From positions 1 through 51,726 of IMG/VR virus record IMGVR_UViG_3300017731_000006: DNA of 51,726 nucleotides, one strand, 5' to 3'. Positions 39,994 through 48,393 of the stretch are shown piece after piece. A model generated the notes under the pieces. That model was not told where the DNA came from. It made no database searches and saw only the letters and a program-made list of their open reading frames with translations. Numbering within the stretch: position 1 is the first letter of the stretch; each line of letters starts with the position of its first letter. This stretch comes from a virus. The position numbers and the translations under genes are program-made.

Positions 39994-41912
39994 AGCAAGC
40001 ATTCTTAGCTCACGAGCAGAAATTTTTTATTAATGGAACTCAAATGTCTGGTATCCAGAGCGTTGAGGGTTCGTACTCTATACAAGAAAAACCAATTAAT
40101 GTATTAGGCTGGGGGCTAGTTGGAGAAGATTATTATCCACCAGAGCCTAAAATAGAAATTGAAAATAAACCAGAAGATAGTTGCTACGGCTTCGTGATTC
40201 AAGAGCATGGGCTTTTTGATTTATTACAAGAAGATGTTCTTAGTTGCCCCGAAGACAGACCGAGGAGGTGCCCTGATCCCAAATCGATGGCGGTATTGAA
40301 TGCGCCACTAGAAGGAAATTTCTCAATAAATTCAACGCTAGTAAGTGAAGATTTTTTTATACAATTTTTGGGTGACACTCCATTTACTGGAAGTTTGCAT
40401 CATGGCCATGAGTATTTTGGGTTCCATAGTGGTTATATTACTAGTCATACAGTATCATGTGCCATAGGTCAGGTTCCGTCAACATCGACAAGTATAAGAG
40501 TGTTTGGGGACATAGGTGGTTCGCCAAATTTCGTTGACAAGGAAAACGATCAATTTTCCGTGCTGGATGAAAATGGATTTGCTTATATACTGGAAGATTC
40601 ATATTATAATAAACCAGAGTATAATGCTAAGGGCGACAATCCTTTCCCAGAGATAAGAGTTCCCGACCAAGGATCGATAAGCATAAAATGTGCAGGCTCA
40701 GAGACAGATAGAGTTGTGGCATTTAACCATTCAATTAATGTAGGCATAGAGCCAATATATGTTGTTGGGTCAGCATATGCTGCTCAGGTCGATGTTAATT
40801 GGCCAATTATTACAGATACTTCGTTTACCCTTGAGATAGATGAATACAAATATCAAAGTCTTAGGAAGTATATGTTCACACCCACTGTAGAAGATATCGC
40901 TATAAAGATTAATGATTGCTTTGGGGATCCAATTCAACATTATACTATCGAGCAAGCTAGGCTTATTCGGGAATCTGTTTCATCTTCTGTAGATGGAAGA
41001 TTAACTGTAAATCTTCAGTATAAATCTTATTATAATAAAAGGGGAAAACTACCCCACTCTAAAGATTTTACAAATAGCAATTTTACCGAAGCAATGTGGA
41101 GCCCTTCGTTTTTGAGACCAACCTTATGGAATGATGCTTTAGATAAAAACTATCTAAATTTAGATGGATATGCTGTAAAGGGATGGAGGAGTAAGGGACC
41201 TAATGATGCCGTATTGGAATCTTCAAGCGGGGGTTTTGATCCAAGGTTTACTCAATATATATTTAATAAAAAACCTGCTATTAATTTTTACGGCAAAAGT
41301 ATTTTAACCACTAGAGATATTAATATAAACAGGGGGGAGCCTTATTATGTCTTTATAGCTGGTCAGTTTAAGGATATGAATAAGCGGGCTGTTTTGGTGG
41401 ATACACTGGGCGTTGATTTTCATCAAGAATTTGATAGGCTCCTGATAGAGAGGTTAGACACAAACAATATAAAGGTATCTACTCAAACTAGAAGGCCGGA
41501 TGGAGTATTAGAAGAAACTGGCTCAATAAAAAGCAAAGGAGATGACATTGTTGACGGAGGAATAAAAGAAAGCTATCAGAGTGCTTCGTCTAGTGCAGAC
41601 ACTATTAGGGTAGAGGAATTTATAATAACAGTTTTAATTGATGGAGATAATTCATATTTAGATATAAATGGAAGATCTGCAATAGTCGAAGGCTCTTTAG
41701 GCCTCAATAAAGTAGAAGCTTTTTCCATCGGTTCAGTTATGAATGAAATGGAATCTACTATCAATGGATTCATAGCAGAGAATGTGGTTGTTAGTGGCTT
41801 TATTCCTGATAGTGAAATATTCAGAACTCAAGGGTATTTAGCTCACAAATGGGGGTTTGTAGATTTATTACCAGAAGACCACACCTATAAAGAAAAACGT
41901 CCAGTAGTATAA
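39990..41912 (+). CDS. Tail protein with tube-like N-terminus and lectin-like C-terminus, 640 aa
   Basis: Residues 1-355 resemble the tube paralogues (KFFINGTQMSGIQSVEGSYS, FGFHSGYITSHTVSCAIGQV, IEQARLIRESVSSSVDGRL), so a distal tail or tail-tip ring built on a tube fold is likely. Residues about 380-640 look like a LamG/concanavalin-type lectin domain: INFYGKSILTTRDININRGE, then the hallmark ending with YLAHKWGFVDLLPEDHTYK (A618-H-K-W621), which I know from many environmental phage and bacterial surface proteins. It overlaps the tape measure gene by 4 nt, the normal place for a distal tail protein that binds the tape measure end. Confidence 0.65.
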   Translation: MKQAFLAHEQKFFINGTQMSGIQSVEGSYSIQEKPINVLGWGLVGEDYYPPEPKIEIENKPEDSCYGFVIQEHGLFDLLQEDVLSCPEDRPRRCPDPKSMAVLNAPLEGNFSINSTLVSEDFFIQFLGDTPFTGSLHHGHEYFGFHSGYITSHTVSCAIGQVPSTSTSIRVFGDIGGSPNFVDKENDQFSVLDENGFAYILEDSYYNKPEYNAKGDNPFPEIRVPDQGSISIKCAGSETDRVVAFNHSINVGIEPIYVVGSAYAAQVDVNWPIITDTSFTLEIDEYKYQSLRKYMFTPTVEDIAIKINDCFGDPIQHYTIEQARLIRESVSSSVDGRLTVNLQYKSYYNKRGKLPHSKDFTNSNFTEAMWSPSFLRPTLWNDALDKNYLNLDGYAVKGWRSKGPNDAVLESSSGGFDPRFTQYIFNKKPAINFYGKSILTTRDININRGEPYYVFIAGQFKDMNKRAVLVDTLGVDFHQEFDRLLIERLDTNNIKVSTQTRRPDGVLEETGSIKSKGDDIVDGGIKESYQSASSSADTIRVEEFIITVLIDGDNSYLDINGRSAIVEGSLGLNKVEAFSIGSVMNEMESTINGFIAENVVVSGFIPDSEIFRTQGYLAHKWGFVDLLPEDHTYKEKRPVV

Positions 41913-41914
41913 TT

Positions 41915-43114
41915 ATGGGAAAACCTTTTTACAGATATGAAGATGTGCCCGTACTATTGGCTGAAGAAGGGCAAGAGCCCATTATGGTTCTAGCTACAGA
42001 TGCTTCGATATCGGCAAACCAACCGCTAGAAGCAAAGAAATTTCTAGAAGATTACAATATATCCTTTGCCCTTCAAAATCAGGATATCACATTTCAAGGA
42101 GAAGAAGAGACTGAGTTTTTATTGGGCCCAACCTCTGGCCCGGGCATAAAGGTGCCTGAATCAATAGAGATTATAAAAAGCGGACAGAAAATATCTTACC
42201 CAGGAGGCCAGTCCCTATACTTATCCAAGGATCTTTACCCGGGAGATTATCATATCAATGTTAAGTCCACAGGGGATACGGTACTTGATTTGCATAGGGA
42301 TGTTCCGTATGGCGAAGTCGATGTAATTAGGAATTATTCGGCCAAGGGGGAGATTAGAGGTAGGTTAAGTATTAGCTATTACATGAACACCGGTAACCTT
42401 CATTCCTTTGCTGATCTAACAGGCCTCGCAGACCCAAACATATATCCACAAGTAAACGAGAAAAGAATAACTGGGTCAATAGGGGATTATAAATTTTATC
42501 ATGCATACTTAAAAGAACTATCATTTAATGCTCAACCATTCAATGTAATTGAAGCTAATATTGATTTAGACGTTTATGGAAAAATGGAGTATAATGAAGG
42601 GTGGTCTGAATATGTATTAGAAGATATGCCCTGTGTGAGAAAAAGACAGTATACCGTGCCCCATGCTATGAACACAAAAGTTTATGGAGCCAATGGTATT
42701 GGCATCGAATATCCCTTGAGTTTTAGTTATAATATTAGTGCAAATAGATATCCAGAACTCAATGTACCTATTAGTGGGTTCATAGATGATGACGGAGAGC
42801 TACCAACCCGTGTGACTAAAAACGAAATAGACATAACGATATCCATAGAAGGAGAGAAGTTGGATCCATTTCTCAAAATTACTGGTCAGCGAGCTGACAT
42901 TACCATCCTTCTTTCAGATATTGGTTTCGAGGAAGAATTTACGGACAACAATTACGGTAAGTTAAGTGAATTTAAATTAGCAGGAAACCTAGTACTACCA
43001 GATGTCGTTCCCGCAGAATTAGAGCAGTACGGCGTAAAAGATGAAGATGCACTATCTGTTTCGGAAGGAGGGTTCCTTCGAGGAAGAGCCACAGTAAGAC
43101 AATCTTATAGATAA
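41915..43114 (+). CDS. Tail protein, tube-fold-like, 399 aa
   Basis: A 399-residue beta-rich protein. It opens with FYRYEDVPVLLAEEGQEPIM and SISANQPLEAKKFLEDYNIS, has a middle part with YKFYHAYLKELSFNAQPFNV, and ends with KLSEFKLAGNLVLPDVVP and GRATVRQSYR. The overall order of strands, with a closing amphipathic strand, is like that of the tube paralogues, but identity by eye is low. It follows the lectin-type tail gene by 2 nt and is followed immediately (no gap) by the 1371-aa gene, so the operon is tight. Probable distal tail ring or hub. Confidence 0.55.
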   Translation: MGKPFYRYEDVPVLLAEEGQEPIMVLATDASISANQPLEAKKFLEDYNISFALQNQDITFQGEEETEFLLGPTSGPGIKVPESIEIIKSGQKISYPGGQSLYLSKDLYPGDYHINVKSTGDTVLDLHRDVPYGEVDVIRNYSAKGEIRGRLSISYYMNTGNLHSFADLTGLADPNIYPQVNEKRITGSIGDYKFYHAYLKELSFNAQPFNVIEANIDLDVYGKMEYNEGWSEYVLEDMPCVRKRQYTVPHAMNTKVYGANGIGIEYPLSFSYNISANRYPELNVPISGFIDDDGELPTRVTKNEIDITISIEGEKLDPFLKITGQRADITILLSDIGFEEEFTDNNYGKLSEFKLAGNLVLPDVVPAELEQYGVKDEDALSVSEGGFLRGRATVRQSYR

Positions 43115-46100
43115 ATGGATATTTCTGCACAAAGCTGGAAGCGTGGGGTTAGTTACTCGAAAGATAATATCGTAAAGGTAGATAACCTAGCGAATATAGA
43201 TGATTTCATTTCATCTCAAGGAGGTTCTATTAATACTAATGAGATTATATCAATAGATATAGAGGCAACAGAAAAAGAGCAATCTTATGGTGGTTATTTT
43301 CCAGTCAACCCTAGTTGGGATTACTCAACAAAGGCAATGGTCAAAAAAATCACGAAAGACTCTGAGCTAATAGATAATTATAAAACATTTTTGACAGAAA
43401 CTAATGGAGCTATTGACCCGGTAAATTCAATAGGTGTTGGGGTGGCTATACAATTCTATGATGAAAATTTTAATAAATTAAATCCTACTGACAAAAGAAA
43501 TACTTATAGGCTTTTAGCCCAAGCCGAATTAAGTCATGATGAATATTATACTGCATATTTAGATATTAAATCTAAAGATATACCTCAAGGAGCAAGGTTA
43601 GGTCAAGTATTCGTATTTATATATGGATTGAAGTCTGGTGGATTTGAGTTTGATAGAATTAGCGCGACAAGTACAAGCCCGTTTTTTTATTGCACCCAAG
43701 ATCATGATTCATCAATTGAAAACCATCCCGGGTCAGAATTGTGGCACGATACTGGATACTGGACTCAGGACTTTGAGTGGAGACCTTCTTATGGGTCAAA
43801 AAGTAATTTTGTAGCAACTAACGAAAACCTTAATCTTGGGGAAGGCTCTGATTATGTAAATAATTTGGCTATAAATTCTTTGCCCCTAGAAATAGATGTA
43901 AATTTCAATAATAGAACAGATAAGGAGGCTAAGGCAATCATGCATTTCTTACAAGAGAAGCATTTTGCTTATGAGTCTATATTTGGAATAGATTACAGGG
44001 GCGACCGATTGTTATCTGGAGATGTATCTTCTTTTAGGTTCGTTTATACTCATCCGTATAGAAAAGATTTACATTTTACTTGTACCGATTTTTCTCACTC
44101 AATATTATATAGAAATAATAATGTTGTAACTGCTAAATTTGTATGCAATACAGAAAGCTCTTTAAGGAGCGTTGATAGCCATGCTGGGTATAATTATAGG
44201 CTTGACGTGCTGGTACCTGTATTTATTGATGGAGAAACAAAATTTACAAAAGGGGAACAAGTAAAATTAAATACATTCTCGCTGGAGTCTGGAAATGAAG
44301 AGGATCCAACTGAGACACTAGATGGGGTTTCAGATATAGTAAAAGTATCAGAGACAGAGGCCCAGATAATCTTTAATCAGGATCAGGCTATCGAGCTGGG
44401 GGATTGTGTTTATATAGAAATCCCAGAAGAAGATTCTATTTTTTCAGTCGGATTAACCAAGATAGTCCATAAAATAGATGATAGAAATTATATATTTGGG
44501 CCAATATTAGAATCTGGATCTGAAGCATCACCCCAGACAGTTAATATTAAACATCTAGAGAGATGTCCGGAAGATTGTTTGACCAGTAAGGTCTTGTTTC
44601 CTCCTGGGTTAGACATTATACCGCCAGAAACTCTTGATCCTGTTACTGGAGTGCCCAAGAAAAGAGTGGTAATGTTAAAAAATTATCGAAAGATTCAGAT
44701 TGATTCGGAACTAACAAAGGACTCCAAGGAAATTATAGTTACTCCACTTTCTGATTTTACTTTAAATGCTACAGATGATTTTTATATACTAGTTCCAGCG
44801 GTAAGAGGCAGGCACAGTATATACTTGGAAGATCCAGACAGAATACCAAAGTTTCCGTGGCTGGAGGTCAGGTCGTTTGAACAAAAGCCAAGCTTATCAT
44901 TTGAGCTTAGCAATTCGCCAGATAAAGTGCAATCCGATTTCCAGAAGTATTACAATAAGAAATACAAAAAACAGATTAATCAAAATTTATCAAAATTTAC
45001 TGTTGTATTTGACCAGAGAGATGATGAAGAAGCATTAGAAATATTGCAATTTCTTGAAACTCATTTAGGTTATAAGAAGTTTAGGTTCTCCATGCCCAGG
45101 CCTTATCTAACAGATGAATCTCATGAGACTACATTATCAAAACCAGGAATGTCAATATTCTTTTGCCCAAGTTGGGATCACCAGGTATCTTATAAAAATA
45201 ATCATAAAATAACTGCAACTTTTATAGAATCTGCGACATCAAAAGAAGAAGATCTTTTCTCGGTTTTTGGAATTGGGCAGAACGAGAGCAGGCCGTGTTA
45301 TTCGGCATATTTAGAGGATCCAATTACCCCTCATCAATTATGTACGTTTTCTTCTGTATTGCAAGCCGCAACATGCGGCGGTTTTAGTAGGCTTCAGGGA
45401 GGGGAAGTCGGAGTGCAGTTAAAAAGAAAAGCTATTGATATTATATTCATTGTGGACACTACGGGTAGTATGACCCATTACAACATTAGTGGGTCTGGAC
45501 CTTCTGGTAATTTTTCATTTACAAAATTTAGGGCCGCCATTGATACTATACGTAAAATGATAGTCGCGCATGATGATTATGTAATGCCGGGGACTTTAGG
45601 TTATGCTGGACAATTAAACACCCCAACGATAGAATTCGTTAATATATCGGGGGATGACAACTTGCCTCCTTGGGCGGTTGATAAGAATGGAGAATCATTG
45701 ATAGACGCGGCAGTAGAAGATATTAATAAAGATTTAAAATTAAAAGGTTTTAATATTGATAATTTTGAAAGATTTAAAATAAAAATAGATAAACAAAGAG
45801 TTAATATAGGATTAATACTTTTTGAAGCTGGAACACAGCTTGACGTATCAACTGGACAACAATCGTTTGATAAACAATATATTTACGATAGGCTTTCTGG
45901 GTTGACGGGAGACTATCGAAGAAACGAGGGGGAATATTATACAAAAGCGATTGCTAGGGCATTAGCTCAAATGTATAATAGTCCTAGAGCTGAATACATT
46001 ACAGATAGAATGATTATCACATTAAGTGATGGCCTGATATACAACATGCAGGGAGAAAATAACGATGCAGCTGGAACTGCCCCTGCTATATTTAGCCCTA

Positions 46101-47230
46101 CAGCAATAAACATATGCAAGGCATTAAGGTATGATAGGGAGCTAGCTAAACGTAGGCCCCGGGATGAAGTCTTGGCTAAATTTGGTCATAGTGGAAACAC
46201 CATAAAAAAGTTTTTAGACAGCTATAAAAATCAGGAATCTAATGCAGGCAAATCTTTTTACAATAACCCGGATAATGGGGTGGATAATCCAGATTGGTAT
46301 GAAGAAAGGTTGAATACTATATTTATGTCTGTAGGGATAGGGATACCTGGGAAACTGTCGACCAAATTAAAAGATTATGTTTACGACTTTGAAGATGAAA
46401 CCAAGGGTAGTGAGTTTTATTTTGAAATAAGTAACTCAAGCAATCAAGGTGGGGAAGTGAAGAGGCTTCTTGATTTAATTAAAGCTGTAGAATTAATAAG
46501 CGAAGGATCTGGTTATGAAAATTATTTCTCGGTGACCGTGCATAATTGCGGACCAAGAGATGTTGAAATAAAAAATACATTAATTAATATTGAATCAGAA
46601 GCTGACCCACTAAAGTGGACAACCGAAAGACTAAAAGGAGGGATACCTAAAAGTGGAAGTTTTCAACAATTAGAATACTTGCAGTCTAATGAAACAGAAG
46701 GAAACTCATTAAATGGAAATGGTGGCCAATATTATGGTGACCCTAATAATAAAAAAGCACTGACAGATGAAACTACAGCGGACTCTAATATTCTATGGAA
46801 ATCATTTAATACTAAATACGAAGTATATCGAGACTGCGGCTTGGTTTTAATTGATGGGGGCTGGAAAAATAAACCATCTGATGGAGTAAATAATGTAGGT
46901 GTAGCCTCAAAAGGAATGCCAGTAAGAGTTTTTAGTAGCAGTACAGATCTTCAGATAGTTGACTACAACATAAGTAATGTAACCGAGGAAAATAACCTTC
47001 AGGGGGATTACTCTCACTTGCCAAAATTAAAACCTGGGGAATCTTTGGATTTATTTTTCGGCATAAGAATCAACAGGCTTGCTAATATAAATGAAAATAT
47101 ACAATTAGTATTCAATACAGACGATGGAAGTATTAAAAAATCTGATTGCTATGCAGAGATACAATTTCCTATAAAATTGAATGATGTAACCGAACCTGAG
47201 CCTATAGAGGTGATAGAGGAGCCGCAGTAA
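43115..47230 (+). CDS. Large tail-tip protein with duplicated minor-tail domain and VWA domain, 1371 aa
   Basis: Two similar tail domains (about 240-350 and 590-710) are recognised by KEAKAIMHFLQEKHFAYESI ... LYRNNNVVTAKFVCN in the first and DEEALEILQFLETHLGYKKF ... SYKNNHKITATFIES in the second, as in phage minor tail M-type or DUF2460-like proteins. A von Willebrand A domain follows from about 775: MIDAS motif D781-T-T-G-S785, later VNIGLILFEAG, then MIITLSDGL as the third MIDAS loop. A C-terminal Ig-like part (about 1090-1371) ends the protein. VWA domains bind proteins through a metal. As part of a tail tip this might contact the host surface or trigger ejection. No gap before the gene. 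Confidence 0.7.
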   Translation: MDISAQSWKRGVSYSKDNIVKVDNLANIDDFISSQGGSINTNEIISIDIEATEKEQSYGGYFPVNPSWDYSTKAMVKKITKDSELIDNYKTFLTETNGAIDPVNSIGVGVAIQFYDENFNKLNPTDKRNTYRLLAQAELSHDEYYTAYLDIKSKDIPQGARLGQVFVFIYGLKSGGFEFDRISATSTSPFFYCTQDHDSSIENHPGSELWHDTGYWTQDFEWRPSYGSKSNFVATNENLNLGEGSDYVNNLAINSLPLEIDVNFNNRTDKEAKAIMHFLQEKHFAYESIFGIDYRGDRLLSGDVSSFRFVYTHPYRKDLHFTCTDFSHSILYRNNNVVTAKFVCNTESSLRSVDSHAGYNYRLDVLVPVFIDGETKFTKGEQVKLNTFSLESGNEEDPTETLDGVSDIVKVSETEAQIIFNQDQAIELGDCVYIEIPEEDSIFSVGLTKIVHKIDDRNYIFGPILESGSEASPQTVNIKHLERCPEDCLTSKVLFPPGLDIIPPETLDPVTGVPKKRVVMLKNYRKIQIDSELTKDSKEIIVTPLSDFTLNATDDFYILVPAVRGRHSIYLEDPDRIPKFPWLEVRSFEQKPSLSFELSNSPDKVQSDFQKYYNKKYKKQINQNLSKFTVVFDQRDDEEALEILQFLETHLGYKKFRFSMPRPYLTDESHETTLSKPGMSIFFCPSWDHQVSYKNNHKITATFIESATSKEEDLFSVFGIGQNESRPCYSAYLEDPITPHQLCTFSSVLQAATCGGFSRLQGGEVGVQLKRKAIDIIFIVDTTGSMTHYNISGSGPSGNFSFTKFRAAIDTIRKMIVAHDDYVMPGTLGYAGQLNTPTIEFVNISGDDNLPPWAVDKNGESLIDAAVEDINKDLKLKGFNIDNFERFKIKIDKQRVNIGLILFEAGTQLDVSTGQQSFDKQYIYDRLSGLTGDYRRNEGEYYTKAIARALAQMYNSPRAEYITDRMIITLSDGLIYNMQGENNDAAGTAPAIFSPTAINICKALRYDRELAKRRPRDEVLAKFGHSGNTIKKFLDSYKNQESNAGKSFYNNPDNGVDNPDWYEERLNTIFMSVGIGIPGKLSTKLKDYVYDFEDETKGSEFYFEISNSSNQGGEVKRLLDLIKAVELISEGSGYENYFSVTVHNCGPRDVEIKNTLINIESEADPLKWTTERLKGGIPKSGSFQQLEYLQSNETEGNSLNGNGGQYYGDPNNKKALTDETTADSNILWKSFNTKYEVYRDCGLVLIDGGWKNKPSDGVNNVGVASKGMPVRVFSSSTDLQIVDYNISNVTEENNLQGDYSHLPKLKPGESLDLFFGIRINRLANINENIQLVFNTDDGSIKKSDCYAEIQFPIKLNDVTEPEPIEVIEEPQ

Positions 47231-47235
47231 CTAAA

Positions 47236-48393
47236 ATGCCTTTTATAACACAAAATTCTGGAATTTGCCTGTCTGAGGAGGGTGTTAGTAATTTTTCTGC
47301 ATGCGGACCAATTGTTAGGGAAAGCGATGCGTCATATGTTTTTACAGAAAAGGAATTAAAAATTTATACTGACAATAGTTGCTCTGATTCAACCACTAAA
47401 TTTGACTGTAATTTTAAAAGAACAATCGTTGACTCGGGAAGATTTGTGAAGATAACAAATACTTGTACTCTTCCAATAGAGATAACCGGATTTGTGAATA
47501 GTGACCCTGTTAGGTTCTCTTTGTTTGAATATCCTAAATACAGAAATCAAGGCTCTATGTATACGGTAGATAACACAGAACAGTTACCAATCACATTAAA
47601 CCCGACCGACTCTTTTAAGATTCCTACATTTTTTCACCCATTAATTAGCGAGCTAGAAACTGGAAACGCTGGAATAATTCAGGATGTCCATGATCAAGAG
47701 TTGCCTATTGATGTTTTTGGGGCAAGGGTGGATATATATCCAGGATTCCCTATATCAAATTGCTCTACGGACGAAAATGACTGCGATGCATACTTCACAC
47801 TAACAGGGAGCTTTCTTTGCGAAGATCCTGGGGAGCGAGAGTGGATGGAAAATCAAGATAATTTTATACCTGCAGACTTAAGCGAGTTTGATCCAGACAT
47901 TGAAAACGATGTTTGCATAAATAAAACACCATCACTAGAATTTACTACAGACGGATGGGTAGACGACTTAGATTTCATGCAAAAATTAGATGAATCTATA
48001 TTGTCATATTCTGAAGAAATAACTAACGGAGGTAAAGATATTGCTGAATTATATAAACATATAGGAATGTCTGGAGCTCTTGGCGGCATGCGGAGGATGA
48101 TACAGGGTAAAAATAATGTAAACGAATTAATAAATGGATCTCTGTCAGACGAAGAAGTTGTATATACTTATGATAATAAAAGTTATTCCATGACGGTAAA
48201 TTATGATAGCCAGAAAAATTCAATCATGAATATTGATGGGCTTGATTTCACTGGATTATTTTATGATATCGTTGGCGGTCAAGATGCAAGAAGCCAAACT
48301 GTATTCATAAATAGCAGGCAAGAAACAATTATATCTTTATTTGTTGCAGACGAGGGAGACTATGATGCTGTAGATTTTTGCGAGGAAGAATAA
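47236..48393 (+). CDS. Cysteine-rich tail protein, 385 aa
   Basis: A 385-residue protein with about 15 cysteines, many paired close in the N-terminal half (SCSDSTTKFDCNF, NCSTDENDCDAYF). The first half looks like a stack of Ig-like or ASH-type beta domains (RFVKITNTCTLPIEITGFVN, ITLNPTDSFKIPTFFHP), the second is acidic then helical (LDFMQKLDESILSYSEEI, ELYKHIGMSGALGGMRRMI), with a final acidic VDFCEEE. It follows the VWA gene by 5 nt and directly abuts the next gene. The many Cys suggest disulfides or metal in an extracellular tail-tip part. No family certain. Confidence 0.6.
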   Translation: MPFITQNSGICLSEEGVSNFSACGPIVRESDASYVFTEKELKIYTDNSCSDSTTKFDCNFKRTIVDSGRFVKITNTCTLPIEITGFVNSDPVRFSLFEYPKYRNQGSMYTVDNTEQLPITLNPTDSFKIPTFFHPLISELETGNAGIIQDVHDQELPIDVFGARVDIYPGFPISNCSTDENDCDAYFTLTGSFLCEDPGEREWMENQDNFIPADLSEFDPDIENDVCINKTPSLEFTTDGWVDDLDFMQKLDESILSYSEEITNGGKDIAELYKHIGMSGALGGMRRMIQGKNNVNELINGSLSDEEVVYTYDNKSYSMTVNYDSQKNSIMNIDGLDFTGLFYDIVGGQDARSQTVFINSRQETIISLFVADEGDYDAVDFCEEE

